A stretch of DNA of 64,000 nucleotides from Mesorhizobium huakuii (GCF_030160235.1 NZ_BSNY01000043.1:26475-90474), one strand, 5' to 3'. Shown: positions 1 to 9,020, numbered from the stretch's first letter. Translations and numbers: made by a program. Notes: a model not told the origin generated them from the letters alone.

Positions 1-527
1 GGGATCGCACATCCCGTACCGTGAGTGAGCGCTACGACGCCGTCGACATTGGTGAATTCACCAAAGCCGTTTGTCTTGAAATGCTCGGCGACCGCGCGAG
101 CCACGGTCGCCGAGCAGTTCACCGAGGTGATGATGCCGATATAGTTCCTGGTGCCGACCAGCCCGGACGTGCGCTGATATCCCTGGAAGGTCCTGCGCTG
201 GTCTTCGGGCAGCAAAGGCGTCTGCCCGCCATCGACGGCGAATTCATGCGAAACCGTGCTGTCGAGCATTGCGAGATTGTGCAGATGGACGTGGCTGCCG
301 GGTCGGATATCGGTGCTCGCCCGGCCGATGACCTGTCCATATTTGGTCACCGGGTCGCCTTCGCGGATCGCGCGCAGGGCAAGCTTGTGGCCGCTAGGGA
401 TTGTTGCCTCCGCGACAATCCCGCCGAGGTCTTCGGCCGCTTCTATCCGCCTCGTGGCGACAGCGACATTGTCGGCGTCATGCAGTCGGATGATGGCCGG
501 AGCGGACTGAGAAATTGGCACCTTCAT
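1..527 (-). CDS. UxaA-family (altronate/galactarate-type) dehydratase, 3' end cut by window
   Basis: Reading the minus strand from an ATG at 527 gives 175 codons open to the window edge, starting MKVPISQSAPAI. The first ~95 residues look like the SAF domain and the rest like the start of the UxaA core, with SVNCSAT around 138-144 and HGTGC at 168-172, a signature of the altronate/galactarate dehydratase family, which removes water from sugar acids. GGAG lies just upstream of the ATG. The gene diverges from the DapA-like gene at 629, so the ~100 bp between them should hold both promoters. The substrate cannot be fixed: family members act on altronate, galactarate and related acids, and the C-terminal part is missing. 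Family assignment is firm; the exact reaction is not. Confidence 0.8.
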   Translation of the reverse strand, partial: MKVPISQSAPAIIRLHDADNVAVATRRIEAAEDLGGIVAEATIPSGHKLALRAIREGDPVTKYGQVIGRASTDIRPGSHVHLHNLAMLDSTVSHEFAVDGGQTPLLPEDQRRTFQGYQRTSGLVGTRNYIGIITSVNCSATVARAVAEHFKTNGFGEFTNVDGVVALTHGTGCAI

Positions 528-628
528 CTCCATTAATGAGTATTGCGTGCAAAAATCATTTATGTTAAACAGGCTGAAAGTCAAGAGAAGACTTTGATTC
601 AGAAAGGCCCTTGGGGGAGTTTTCGAAA

Positions 629-1552
629 ATGGCTAAGGATCAACCGTATTCGGGCCTGTTTCCAGTCGCGCCGACGCCCTTCACGGAAACCGGAGAGATC
701 GATGTTGCCGGTCAGCGCCGCGTTCTGGATTGCATGATCGATCAGAAGGTCGACGGCATATGCATCCTGGCCAATTATTCAGAGCAGTTCCTGCTGTCCG
801 ATGACGAGCGGAAACAACTCACGGAACTATGCCTGGAGCATGTGGCGGGCCGCGTGCCCGTTATGGTCACATGCAGCCATTTCAGCACCGGGATCGCCAG
901 CGAGCGCGCACGCCATGCGGCGGATTGCGGCGCCAGCCTGATCATGTTGATGCCACCCTATCATGGCGCCGGTATCAAGCTCGATGAAGCTTCGATCCTG
1001 GAGCATTTCGCTGGGGTCGCGGACGCGGCACGTTTGCCGATCATGATCCAGGATGCGCCGTTGAGCGGCGTTTCCCTCTCAGTCGAATTCCTCGTCAGTC
1101 TGGCGCGCTCCCTGCCTCTGGTACGCTATTTCAAGATCGAGGTGCCGGGCACGGCCGGCAAGCTACGTGACCTGATCGAGAGGGGTGGCGACGCGATCGA
1201 GGGACCCTTCGATGGCGAGGAAGCGATCACCTTGATGGCCGATCTCGACGCCGGTGCCACCGGCGTCATGTCGAGCGCCTTGCTTCCGGACCTCATCGGC
1301 CCGGTCATCCAGCATCATCGCGACGGCAACAGGCAGGAGGCGATGAAGGCTTACGAGCGTATCCTGCCGCTGATCAACTATGAAAACCGACAATGCGGCT
1401 TGCGGGCGGCAAAGACCGTCATGGCTGAAGGCAAGGTCATCAAATCCGATCATGTCAGGCATCCACTGAAACCCCTGCATCCGGCGACGCGCGATGGCCT
1501 GCTCGAACTCGCGCGCAGCGTCGATCCCATAGCTCTGAACTGGGGCAGGTGA
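629..1552 (+). CDS. DapA/NanA-superfamily aldolase or dehydratase with substituted catalytic tyrosine
   Basis: A 307-residue TIM-barrel protein of the dihydrodipicolinate synthase family, which forms a Schiff base with pyruvate or another keto acid. I start at ATG 629 (MAKDQPYSG) because GGGGGAG lies just upstream; a TTG at 611 would add six residues. The Schiff-base lysine is K169 (FKIE). The tyrosine that family members usually carry 28 residues earlier is Q141 (IMIQDAP), so ordinary DapA activity is unlikely. It precedes the AroE-like gene by 120 bp and is divergent from a UxaA-type dehydratase, which suggests sugar-acid or keto-acid catabolism. The substrate is unknown. Confidence 0.85.
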   Translation: MAKDQPYSGLFPVAPTPFTETGEIDVAGQRRVLDCMIDQKVDGICILANYSEQFLLSDDERKQLTELCLEHVAGRVPVMVTCSHFSTGIASERARHAADCGASLIMLMPPYHGAGIKLDEASILEHFAGVADAARLPIMIQDAPLSGVSLSVEFLVSLARSLPLVRYFKIEVPGTAGKLRDLIERGGDAIEGPFDGEEAITLMADLDAGATGVMSSALLPDLIGPVIQHHRDGNRQEAMKAYERILPLINYENRQCGLRAAKTVMAEGKVIKSDHVRHPLKPLHPATRDGLLELARSVDPIALNWGR

Positions 1553-1672
1553 CGTTTGCCAGTGCCGTGCACACCGATGACGTCGTCACGGACGGCGCCA
1601 GAAACGGCGCGCCGCTCGCAGCACGGACCTGCATCCAGAAACTGTGCGAACTGCGGAAGGGACTTGCCTTAG

Positions 1673-2488
1673 ATGCTGTCGGGTCTTAAGCGCCAAAATA
1701 TCGAGATCACCGGGAAGACGCGTCTTCTTGGGATCCTCGCGCATCCAACCGAACACGTAAAAGCGCCGCCTGAGATCAACCGCATTGCGAGGCTGAGGGG
1801 CGCGGATGCGGTCATGGTGCCGCTGAATGTAGCGCCGGCCGATCTGGAGGCCCTTGTTGGTGGACTGCGCGGGGTCAAGAGTTTCGACGGAGCGATCGTC
1901 ACGGTGCCGCACAAGCAAGCGATCATCCGGCTTTGCGATGAGGTCAGCCCGCGGGCTCGCGCCGTTGGTGCCGCAAACGTCCTGCGCCGCGATACTGATG
2001 GGCGGATCATCGGCGATCAGCTCGACGGCATCGGTTTTGTGGAAGGGCTGCGGCACGCCGGCGTCGAATTGGAGGGCAAGTCTGCCTACCTCGTCGGCGC
2101 AGGAGGGGCGGCGAATGCGATAGCCTTTGCACTGGTCGAAGCAGGCGTGCGGTGTCTTACCCTTGCCAACCGCACACAGGCCAAGATCGGGGCCCTGCGC
2201 GAAAAGCTGATCGTTGCGCACGGTAGCATCGACGTGCGACTGGGGTCCGCAAACCCGGTCGGCCACGATCTCGTCGTGAATGGCACGACGCTGGGCATGA
2301 ATGGATCCGACCCGCTTCCGCTCGACACCGCCATGCTGTCGCCAGGCATGGTGGTGGCCGAAGTCATCATGGAGCCCGAGATAACGCCGCTTCTCGAGGC
2401 TGCTCGCGGCATCGGCTGCAGGATCCATCTCGGCCGGCACATGCTTGAGCATCAGCTTCAACTCATGGCCAACTTCCTCGGCCTCTAG
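1673..2488 (+). CDS. Shikimate/quinate dehydrogenase-like protein with altered substrate motif
   Basis: A 271-residue AroE-family NAD(P)-dependent dehydrogenase. The catalytic lysine K81 (VPHKQ) and aspartate D118 (DQLDG) are present, a Rossmann GAGGAANA motif starts near 137, and NRT (about 161-163) is the NADP-type motif. The N-terminal motif that normally reads HSxSP and holds the substrate carboxylate reads HVKAP (28-32), so both serines are lost. This points to a substrate other than shikimate, or an aminoshikimate/quinate-like one. It lies between a DapA-like gene and a DegT aminotransferase on the same strand and probably shares their transcript. Family is clear; housekeeping AroE is unlikely. 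Confidence 0.85.
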   Translation: MLSGLKRQNIEITGKTRLLGILAHPTEHVKAPPEINRIARLRGADAVMVPLNVAPADLEALVGGLRGVKSFDGAIVTVPHKQAIIRLCDEVSPRARAVGAANVLRRDTDGRIIGDQLDGIGFVEGLRHAGVELEGKSAYLVGAGGAANAIAFALVEAGVRCLTLANRTQAKIGALREKLIVAHGSIDVRLGSANPVGHDLVVNGTTLGMNGSDPLPLDTAMLSPGMVVAEVIMEPEITPLLEAARGIGCRIHLGRHMLEHQLQLMANFLGL

Positions 2489-2552
2489 GCATTTCATCAG
2501 CCCCCAGTGGACCGGCAAACAAATGTTCCAGACCCCGAAAAGAGATGTCGTA

Positions 2553-3797
2553 ATGCAAGATCTGGCTATCAATGGCGGCCCTCGCGCCATCGAAGGAACC
2601 CTTCCGAGCTTTCGCGATGCATCCGGGCGCACGCTCGGCGACGAAGAGATGAAAGAGTTGTCAGACGTGCTCAAGTCGGGCAGCCTTTCCTTTCTCGTGG
2701 GTCCGAAAACCGGCGAGTTCGAAAGGCAATTTGCGGCGAGATATGGTGTCAGCCATGCGGTTGCCGTCAGCAGCGGGACGGCGGCACTTCATACTGCCGT
2801 CATCTATCTCAATCCCGAACCTGGTGACGAGATCATCCTCTCGCCGGTAACGGATGTCGGCACCGTTATTCCCATCATTTCCCAACTCGCCATCCCGGTT
2901 TTTGCCGATGTCGATCCCCATACCCACAACATCGACCCGACGTCCATCGAGCGGAACATCAGCACGCGTACCCGGGCGATCATCGTCACGCACGTCTACG
3001 GTCATCCGGCGGACATGGATGCGATCATGGCGATCGCGAAGAAACACAACCTCTTCGTCATCGAGGACTGCGCACAAGCTCATCTCGCCTTGTACAAGGG
3101 AAAGCTGTGCGGCACCTTGGGTAATCTCGGCTGTTTCAGTTTCCAGCAGTCGAAACACATGACCACTGGCGACGGTGGCATGGTGATTAGCAATGAGGAC
3201 GAGCGTTTCGGGCGCGGGCTCAGACATTGCAGCGACAAGGGATGGCCGCGCGAAAGGGGAGGCCGCGACCATCTGTTTCTCGCGCCGAACTACCACATGA
3301 CGGAGTTGCAAGCTGCGGTGGGCCTGGCGCAGCTGAAAAAGCTGGACCAGTTTGTCAAGGCGCGGGTTAGCGCCGCCGACAGGCTGACCGCGCTGCTTTC
3401 CGGTACCGATGTCATTCCGGTCCTACCGTTGCCAGGGACAACCGGCGTCTATTTCTTCTACTCATTTCGCCTGGATCCCCACAGATTGTCGCGGCCGATC
3501 CCGGAAGTCATGAAAGCCCTGACGGCTGAGGGCATCGACGGTTTCATCGGCTATCCCGGTCAGATCCCCCTCTATCGATATCCCTTGATCAGGGAACACA
3601 AAACGTTCGGCAGTTCGGGCCTACCGTTCACCCTCGATGGCGTTCGCAAGGATGACTTTGACACCGAACTTTGTCCGGTGGCCGAGCGTGCCTGCCGAGA
3701 AACCATCTGCATGTGGTGGACGGACAGAATGGAGGACCATCATCTCGGGCAGATCGCCGATGCGATCCGCAAGGTGATCACGACTTATCGAAACTGA
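2553..3797 (+). CDS. DegT/DnrJ/EryC1/StrS-family PLP aminotransferase
   Basis: A 414-residue fold-type-I PLP enzyme. The PLP lysine is K201 in FQQSKHMTTGDGG; SSGTAALH (73-80) binds the phosphate; EDCAQAHLA (171-179) carries the cofactor aspartate. These enzymes usually aminate keto-sugars; the AHBA-synthase branch instead aromatises an aminoshikimate. I use ATG 2553 (MQDLAINGG) with AAAAGAGA upstream; ATG 2523 or the far upstream 2445 would overlap the AroE gene more. With a DapA-like and AroE-like enzyme beside it, a small amino-cyclitol or amino-sugar route is possible, but this is inference from context. Confidence 0.85.
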   Translation: MQDLAINGGPRAIEGTLPSFRDASGRTLGDEEMKELSDVLKSGSLSFLVGPKTGEFERQFAARYGVSHAVAVSSGTAALHTAVIYLNPEPGDEIILSPVTDVGTVIPIISQLAIPVFADVDPHTHNIDPTSIERNISTRTRAIIVTHVYGHPADMDAIMAIAKKHNLFVIEDCAQAHLALYKGKLCGTLGNLGCFSFQQSKHMTTGDGGMVISNEDERFGRGLRHCSDKGWPRERGGRDHLFLAPNYHMTELQAAVGLAQLKKLDQFVKARVSAADRLTALLSGTDVIPVLPLPGTTGVYFFYSFRLDPHRLSRPIPEVMKALTAEGIDGFIGYPGQIPLYRYPLIREHKTFGSSGLPFTLDGVRKDDFDTELCPVAERACRETICMWWTDRMEDHHLGQIADAIRKVITTYRN

Positions 3798-4207
3798 GAT
3801 ATGTCTGACCGGGCGCCGATGTGACGTCTCACTCTCGGACGAATCTGCTCGGGCCCGCGAGGAATTTGTACTTTTGCGACAAACCTCTGTGCATGACAGA
3901 GCCGCGCGTTCAGGACTGCAACGCAGCCCAGGTCGGAGGTAGTGTGGGACACCATGGCGGCTTTCGATCATTCAGCCTTGGTCGCGTACATCTGATCGGC
4001 GTTGCGGAAGTCCGCCATGGGAGAGTACCAACACTTAAAGGAACCGCTCGAGGGAATCGCGCTGACGTTCGTGTTCGCGGCTGCGACAAGCATGCCATCG
4101 CGTAGATGGCGGCGCGCAAGCTCCTGCTCACCGAAGGACCGGCGAAATTGCGAGAAGCACCATTCCATAGCTGAGGCAGCTACCCCAAAGCCGAATGTAC
4201 AGAATCG
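3798..4207. other. Gap without a supported gene
   Basis: About 410 bp between two convergent units. Short minus-strand open frames (for example 3968-4168) show no motif I recognise. It may contain the 3' untranslated ends of both neighbours; no strong hairpin plus T-run was found. Confidence 0.4.
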
Positions 4208-5455
4208 CTACTCCGTCATGTTCTGCGCGGTTGCATCAGCAGTGAAGCGCTTTAGGACAAAGCCGTCCCGCGCTGCTTCCGTAGGTGTCGGGCGCCGGCT
4301 GGCGGAAGCCAAGAGGCGGCGCGCGGCCATGTGGTCTGCCGGCCGGTTAATCGATTCCACCGAGGTGAGCACGCCCTTTCGAAAGCACAGAACCGAGAGG
4401 CCGTTGGCTTCCCGCAGTTCGACGAATTCGTCGCATCCTGCAGCGAGCCCAGCAATCTGAAGCTTCAGGTTACCCTGATCCGACCAGAACCAAGGAACGG
4501 CGCTGTATTGCGCGTGTTCGCCTTTTGCCAGCCGCGCGGCGAGAAGCCGCGCCTGGTCAGTCGCATTCTGAACCGACTCCAGCCGACACCGCGTACCCGC
4601 AAGATCAAACAGGAAGTTGCAGCAATCCCCGATCGCGAAGATATTCGGATCGCTCGTGGTCAGTTGCCCGTCCACGATGATGCCGTTATCCACTTCTAGC
4701 CCGCAATCGCGCGCGAGCACGTCGTTGGGAATAACGCCGATGCCTGTGACGACGCAGTCCGCAGGCAGGAGCTGGCCGGATGATGTTTCGACACCCGTAA
4801 CCGTTCCGCCCAATCCGGTGATACGGCCGACACCTTCTCCGAAAAGAAGTCTAGTGCCTTGCTGTGAGTGATACGCTTCGAAATAAGCGGACACTGCGGG
4901 ACTGACCGCTCGGACCATGGCACGGGAAGCGGCGTCAACAACAGTGACGTCCAGCCCCAAGTGTCTTGCGACCGACGCGAATTCGAGCCCGACAAAGCCC
5001 GCGCCGATGATGACTGTCTGTCGGCAGCCGTTCCGGAGCGCGCTCTTCAACCTGTCCGCGTCGCCCAGTGTCGCGAGGCCATGGACCCGTTCGAGATCCG
5101 CGCCCTCCACTCGCAATTCCCGGCGGCAAGCCCCCATGGCGAGCACGAGCCGGTCGTACTCCACCGCGTCGCCGCGATCGAGGAGGACGCGCCGGCTTTT
5201 GCGATCAATGGCGGTGGCGGTGGCGGCAATGCGCTGGATACGGTTCTCGACGAAGAAGTCTTCCGGGCGGAAGATGAGTTCGGAGAGCGGAAGCTTGTCC
5301 AACAAATAGGCCTTCGACAGCGGCGGGCGCTGGTAGGGAAGGCCAGGCTCGTCACCTACGAGGACGATCGCTCCTCCGTACCCGGCCAGTCGCAGGGAAA
5401 GCACAAGCTGGAATCCGGCCTGGCCGGCTCCAACGATGACGATGCGTTCGTTCAT
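4208..5455 (-). CDS. FAD-dependent ferredoxin reductase partnering a P450
   Basis: A 415-residue pyridine-nucleotide-disulfide-type reductase. It begins with an FAD-binding GAGQAG motif (residues 8-13), has RPPLSK near 43-48 as in putidaredoxin/rhodocoxin reductases, a second Rossmann motif GAGFVGLE for NADH, and a late FAIGDCCN FAD motif. It moves electrons from NAD(P)H to the adjacent ferredoxin. The start at 5455 overlaps the ferredoxin stop by four bases (ATGA), which indicates translational coupling; a longer frame to 5650 runs inside the ferredoxin gene and is not used. Together with the ferredoxin and the P450 at 5777 it forms a complete class I P450 electron chain. Confidence 0.93.
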   Translation of the reverse strand: MNERIVIVGAGQAGFQLVLSLRLAGYGGAIVLVGDEPGLPYQRPPLSKAYLLDKLPLSELIFRPEDFFVENRIQRIAATATAIDRKSRRVLLDRGDAVEYDRLVLAMGACRRELRVEGADLERVHGLATLGDADRLKSALRNGCRQTVIIGAGFVGLEFASVARHLGLDVTVVDAASRAMVRAVSPAVSAYFEAYHSQQGTRLLFGEGVGRITGLGGTVTGVETSSGQLLPADCVVTGIGVIPNDVLARDCGLEVDNGIIVDGQLTTSDPNIFAIGDCCNFLFDLAGTRCRLESVQNATDQARLLAARLAKGEHAQYSAVPWFWSDQGNLKLQIAGLAAGCDEFVELREANGLSVLCFRKGVLTSVESINRPADHMAARRLLASASRRPTPTEAARDGFVLKRFTADATAQNMTE

Positions 5456-5763
5456 ACCTGACGCGCCGGGAGACGGACCCGCAGCCCGTCGAGGTCGCCC
5501 GTCAGCTTGACCTGGCAGCCAAGCCGGCTTTCCGAGGTCCGTCCTTCGGCGGTGCCTTCCAGAAGTTCGTCTTCCTCTTCCGAGAGTGATTTGAGGCGCT
5601 CGTCGGAGATGTATACGTGGCAGGTTGCGCACATCGCGTTCCCTCCGCACTCCCCAACGATGCCGTCAATGCCGTTGCTCGTAGCAACCGCCATGATGCT
5701 CATCCCCTCCCGCACGCTGATGCTGCGCTCGCTTCCGTCAGGCGACACAAATATTATCCGCAT
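5452..5763 (-). CDS. [2Fe-2S] ferredoxin of the P450 system
   Basis: A 103-residue adrenodoxin/putidaredoxin-type ferredoxin. Cluster ligands C39, C45, C48 and C83 are visible in the spacing C-x5-C-x2-C...C typical of this type. It shuttles electrons from the reductase at 4208 to the P450 at 5777 and resembles the palustrisredoxin-like ferredoxins that serve CYP199A enzymes. It starts 13 bp after the P450 stop and overlaps the reductase start by four bases, so P450, ferredoxin and reductase are one operon. Confidence 0.95.
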   Translation of the reverse strand: MRIIFVSPDGSERSISVREGMSIMAVATSNGIDGIVGECGGNAMCATCHVYISDERLKSLSEEEDELLEGTAEGRTSESRLGCQVKLTGDLDGLRVRLPARQV

Positions 5764-5776
5764 TGGATGCTCCGGA

Positions 5777-7006
5777 TCATTCGATTTCCATCGGCAGGCT
5801 TCGCAGCCCGCGCAAGGTGTTGTTAAAAGCTCGGACCGGTTCCCCGGTGATCCGGATGCGCTTGACCTTCCGGGCCAACGCGCTGAGGATCAATTCGCCT
5901 TCCAGCCGTGCTACGAGCTGTCCAACGCACATGTGGATGCCCGCGCCGAATCCGACGTGCCCACTCGTGACGCGGCGAATGTCATAGTGTTCGGGCCGCT
6001 CCCATTTTCGGCCGTCCCGATTTGCGGCGCCAAGGAACATAAGGACCTTTGACCCTTCGGGAATGACATGGCCTCCGACCTCCGCTGCACGAGTGGTGGT
6101 CCGGAAAAAAGTCTGAACGGGAGACTCAAACCGGATACCTTCCTCGAAGGCATTCCTGGCGAGTTGCGGTTCGGACCTCAACGCTTCCCACTGGTCGTCG
6201 AAACGCGCGAGACAGTACAGCGCGGCTCCAATTCCATTTACAGTGGTGTCGATGCCTGCTGTCAGCAGGGAGCGCACGAGGAGCACAGCCTCTTCGGACG
6301 TTATCTGGCCGGCATCGACAGCCGCATGAACCTCGGCGCCAAACCCCGCGCCGGCCAGATTTTCCCGACGGCATTGTTCCGTCACGTATGCGACATGCGG
6401 AGTCGCCTTGGCGATTGCCTGGTCTCGCAGTTCGTTGGGAGGCCCGAACGCATTGAACGCCAATCCCGCGTATGGCAGTAGGTGTTCCCGGCCTTCCGCG
6501 CCCAGCCCCACGGCATCGGGAAATACGGACATTGGGTAGGCTTCGGCCAGGTCCCCAATCCCGTCGAAGCGACCCCTGACGAGCAGCGCGTCGACCGTAC
6601 GTTCCGCGGAGGCCTCGAAAGACTCCCTTAGCTTCTTCACCGTTACCGGGGAAAGAACCTTCGAAAGTATCTTTCGCGCCCGGTCGTGCTCCGGCGGGTC
6701 TTTCTCAAGAACGAGGCTCGGCGGCCGCCAGGGTTTCTCCTTGGCGAAGTCCGCCAGGCCGACGCCGCGGCTCGAACAGAACGTTTGCCAATCCATAAGG
6801 ACCTGATGGACCTGCTCGTACCGGGCAACTCCATAAATGCCATATCTTGAGAGGTAGAATAACGGGCCGCACTCCCGCAGTTCCTCATGGATGGGGAACG
6901 GGTCCTTGAAAAACTCGATGGAAAAGGGGTCAAAGTCGGAGACTGGCAAAGCTCCGCCGTTACCGCGGCGACCTTCCGTGGCGGGCTGTTCCTGTGGGAC
7001 TGTCAT
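5777..7006 (-). CDS. CYP199A-like cytochrome P450 (para-substituted benzoate O-demethylase)
   Basis: A 409-residue soluble bacterial P450. The heme motif FGAGIHMCVG has its ligand at C360; the I-helix shows TAGIDTT; the K-helix shows EGIRFESP. Long stretches such as FCSSRGVGL and PWRPPSL, and FNAFGPPNELR, match what I remember of CYP199A2/A4 from Rhodopseudomonas, which oxidise 4-methoxybenzoate to 4-hydroxybenzoate. ATG 7006 is chosen because GGAG sits just upstream and it gives the normal family length; the frame extends to 7252 without a sensible start. Product would feed PobA at 27087. Substrate is inferred from family similarity, not proven. Confidence 0.92.
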   Translation of the reverse strand: MTVPQEQPATEGRRGNGGALPVSDFDPFSIEFFKDPFPIHEELRECGPLFYLSRYGIYGVARYEQVHQVLMDWQTFCSSRGVGLADFAKEKPWRPPSLVLEKDPPEHDRARKILSKVLSPVTVKKLRESFEASAERTVDALLVRGRFDGIGDLAEAYPMSVFPDAVGLGAEGREHLLPYAGLAFNAFGPPNELRDQAIAKATPHVAYVTEQCRRENLAGAGFGAEVHAAVDAGQITSEEAVLLVRSLLTAGIDTTVNGIGAALYCLARFDDQWEALRSEPQLARNAFEEGIRFESPVQTFFRTTTRAAEVGGHVIPEGSKVLMFLGAANRDGRKWERPEHYDIRRVTSGHVGFGAGIHMCVGQLVARLEGELILSALARKVKRIRITGEPVRAFNNTLRGLRSLPMEIE

Positions 7007-7580
7007 GGGAAGCTCCTTCAACGTGATACCGCGTCTCTCAGCATGTGCGGCAAGGCCTCGCTGCGTGGGCATGGCGTTGCTCCAGGCGGCTGCATCGTGA
7101 ACGTTCCGTCGTCTATCACTTTTTGGCTCGCGTCTGATGATGGCGCGGGTCTCGGCGTCGGTCTTGACCGACCGCGACAACCGGTTTGCGCTTTGGCCGC
7201 CTGCTTTCGTTGGTCGCTTTCGATCATCCTGTCGACGATCTCGGCGCCACATAGGCGCCAGCCGACCTAGTTAGCCCGATTGGGACAACGTTCGATCAGG
7301 CCTGTCAAAAACCGCCGATATTCGGCGTTCTCCTGAGCGAAACGGACTATCGGTGCCGTCGCGGCCCCGAAACTCTCCAGATAACCTCCCCCACAGCGCG
7401 TGGCTGTGGCCTCCTCAGTCCTCGGCATTCCGGCCCGAAACACTGCGCCTCGGATCGGTATTGCCCAGAATAATATTGATGTTCGCCTCCCAGCGCGTCG
7501 GGTCCTCAACCGACGAAGCCAAATTAGACGCCCTTAGAAAATTTGCCTAGCAAATTTTAGTAATAAGCATTATTTGAATT
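7007..7580. other. Intergenic region between P450 and LysR genes
   Basis: About 570 bp between divergent genes. It holds small minus-strand open frames (such as 7267-7509) with no recognised motif, probably decayed sequence, and a strong palindrome next to the LysR start, listed separately. The P450 promoter should lie in its first part. Confidence 0.5.
7538..7558. promoter_or_regulatory. Perfect palindrome upstream of LysR gene, likely operator
   Basis: Two 9-bp arms, AAAATTTGC and its exact reverse complement, are separated by CTA. The site ends 22 bp before the LysR start codon. LysR regulators commonly bind an interrupted dyad with T-N11-A near their own promoter; this one fits that scheme and could serve autoregulation and the divergent P450 operon. 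Confidence 0.6.
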
Positions 7581-8531
7581 ATGGATTTTAGGCGGCTCGA
7601 CTTGAACCTCATGCAGGTGTTTGAGGTGCTATACGCGCAGCGGAGCGTAACGCTCGCCGCTCGCGTATTGGGCATGAGCCAGCCGACGATGAGTGTTGCG
7701 CTGAACAAGATGCGCATCTTCTTCAAAGATGAATTGTTCGTGAGGCAGGCGGGCTCCATGCAGCCTACTCCGTTCGCGGACTCGATCGCCGATCCCATCG
7801 GTCGGATTCTGCACACGATCAGGAGTGAACTCCTGCAAGAGAGGAGTTTCGATCCGGCTACGACCGACCGGGTATTCTCGGTGAGCATGTCCGACATCGG
7901 CGAGCTTGTTTGGTTGCCGGCGCTTCTGCGGGTCCTGCGTGAGCAGGCTCCGAACGCGTCCATCCGCTGCCTTTCCCTAAAGCCAAACGAACTCAAGGAA
8001 GCGATGGCGAACGGGTCGCTTGACCTCGCTGTCGGGTATTTCCCCGATCTCTCGGAGGCTTCATTTTTCCAGCAGAAGCTTTTCGACCATCCTTTCGCCT
8101 GCATCGTGCAGCGGAATCATCCAAGGATTGGCAACACAATCAGTATTGAAGAGTTCCTTGAAGCCGGGCATGCCATCGTCGCCGCGGAAGGCCGTAGTCA
8201 GGAAATTTTCGAGAAACGTATGCTCGACCTCGGGCTGAAGCGACGCGTGCTTCTGCGGTCCCCACACTACATGAGCCTGCCAATTCTGATCGCGCATTCC
8301 GACATGGTATCCGTCGTGCCGCGGGCGGTTGCCCAGCTTGCCGTGCAGACAGCGAATGTCAAAGCTCTGGAGCCACCATTCGACATACCTCCTATCGAGC
8401 TCAAACAATTTTGGCATCGACGCGTAAATGGCGATCTAGCTGTCATCTGGTTTCGAGGTCAGGTCGCACGACACTTCCTGAATCGTGATCCCACCTCCGA
8501 TCCCGCGTCGACCTTGTTCGGACCGGTTTGA
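7581..8531 (+). CDS. LysR-family regulator, NodD/DntR-NahR branch
   Basis: A 316-residue regulator with an N-terminal winged helix (MDFRRLDLNLMQVF..., recognition helix around SQPTMSVALNKMR, 34-46) and a C-terminal periplasmic-binding-like effector domain. The opening RRLDLNL and the overall pattern resemble the NodD/NahR/DntR group, many of which sense aromatic acids. It diverges from the P450 operon across a palindromic site at 7538, so control of that operon by a benzoate-type ligand is the simplest reading. No clear Shine-Dalgarno sequence precedes the ATG; the start rests on family N-terminus. Confidence 0.88.
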   Translation: MDFRRLDLNLMQVFEVLYAQRSVTLAARVLGMSQPTMSVALNKMRIFFKDELFVRQAGSMQPTPFADSIADPIGRILHTIRSELLQERSFDPATTDRVFSVSMSDIGELVWLPALLRVLREQAPNASIRCLSLKPNELKEAMANGSLDLAVGYFPDLSEASFFQQKLFDHPFACIVQRNHPRIGNTISIEEFLEAGHAIVAAEGRSQEIFEKRMLDLGLKRRVLLRSPHYMSLPILIAHSDMVSVVPRAVAQLAVQTANVKALEPPFDIPPIELKQFWHRRVNGDLAVIWFRGQVARHFLNRDPTSDPASTLFGPV

Positions 8532-8880
8532 AAGTGGCCGGGACCCGTCAGCCGGCTGCGCTACGTGGTTTTTGGGGCAACGGACGTTCGCCGAAATGCC
8601 GTTCAAGTCAGGGTCGCCGACCAGGACATTACCTTACAAGTTCGGCCGAACCAGTCGTTGCTCGATGCGCTGATGAGGGCAGGGGTCGAGATGATCTACG
8701 ACTGTCAACGTGGCGAATGCGGGCTTTGCGCCGCCAAGATTTCTCAACTTGAGGGGGTAACAACGGTCGACCACCGCGACGTCTTCGTCAGCGATCGAGA
8801 AAAACGAAAACCAATACATGTGCATTTGCGTCTCGCGATTGACCACCTGCCTCACGGTGATCGATATCGGCTATCGCTGA
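8532..8880 (+). pseudogene. Remnant of VanB-type reductase: C-terminal [2Fe-2S] domain only, frameshifted
   Basis: The frame from 8532 reads RYVVFGATDVRR, then a plant-type ferredoxin domain with YDCQRGECGLC, as at the C-terminus of vanillate O-demethylase / phthalate dioxygenase reductases. The FMN and NAD domains are missing, with a stop just before 8532. Near 8800 the frame must shift by one base to recover the family ending MCICVSR...IDIGYR with a stop at 8878-8880; in the uncorrected frame it runs on to 8894. It lacks its own start. I read it as the tail of a lost demethylase reductase gene. A surviving small ferredoxin is possible but the C-terminal ligand cysteine would be lost. Confidence 0.72.
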
Positions 8881-8991
8881 CACGGGAGAAATAGTCACTG
8901 CATCGGTTGAGGCTGGTTTAGCCGACATCGCCTCCTAATCGAAAGTGATCGGGCCGGTCAGGTCGCCGCTGGCCTGGATGATGCAGAAATG

Positions 8992-9020
8992 TCCAAGGAT
9001 TGATTAGATTTTTCTATTGT
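8992..9020 (+). promoter_or_regulatory. Copy A of the shared 29-nt element
   Basis: TCCAA, seven bases, TTAGA, then TTTTTCTATTGT. It is the most diverged of five copies but keeps the exact spacing. It lies about 150 bp upstream of the GMC oxidoreductase start at 9173, in the same orientation. Confidence 0.55.

Noticed and set aside
1586-2674. 362-residue minus-strand frame opposite the AroE-like gene
   Set aside because: No motif, biased composition, and it runs across two well-supported plus-strand genes.
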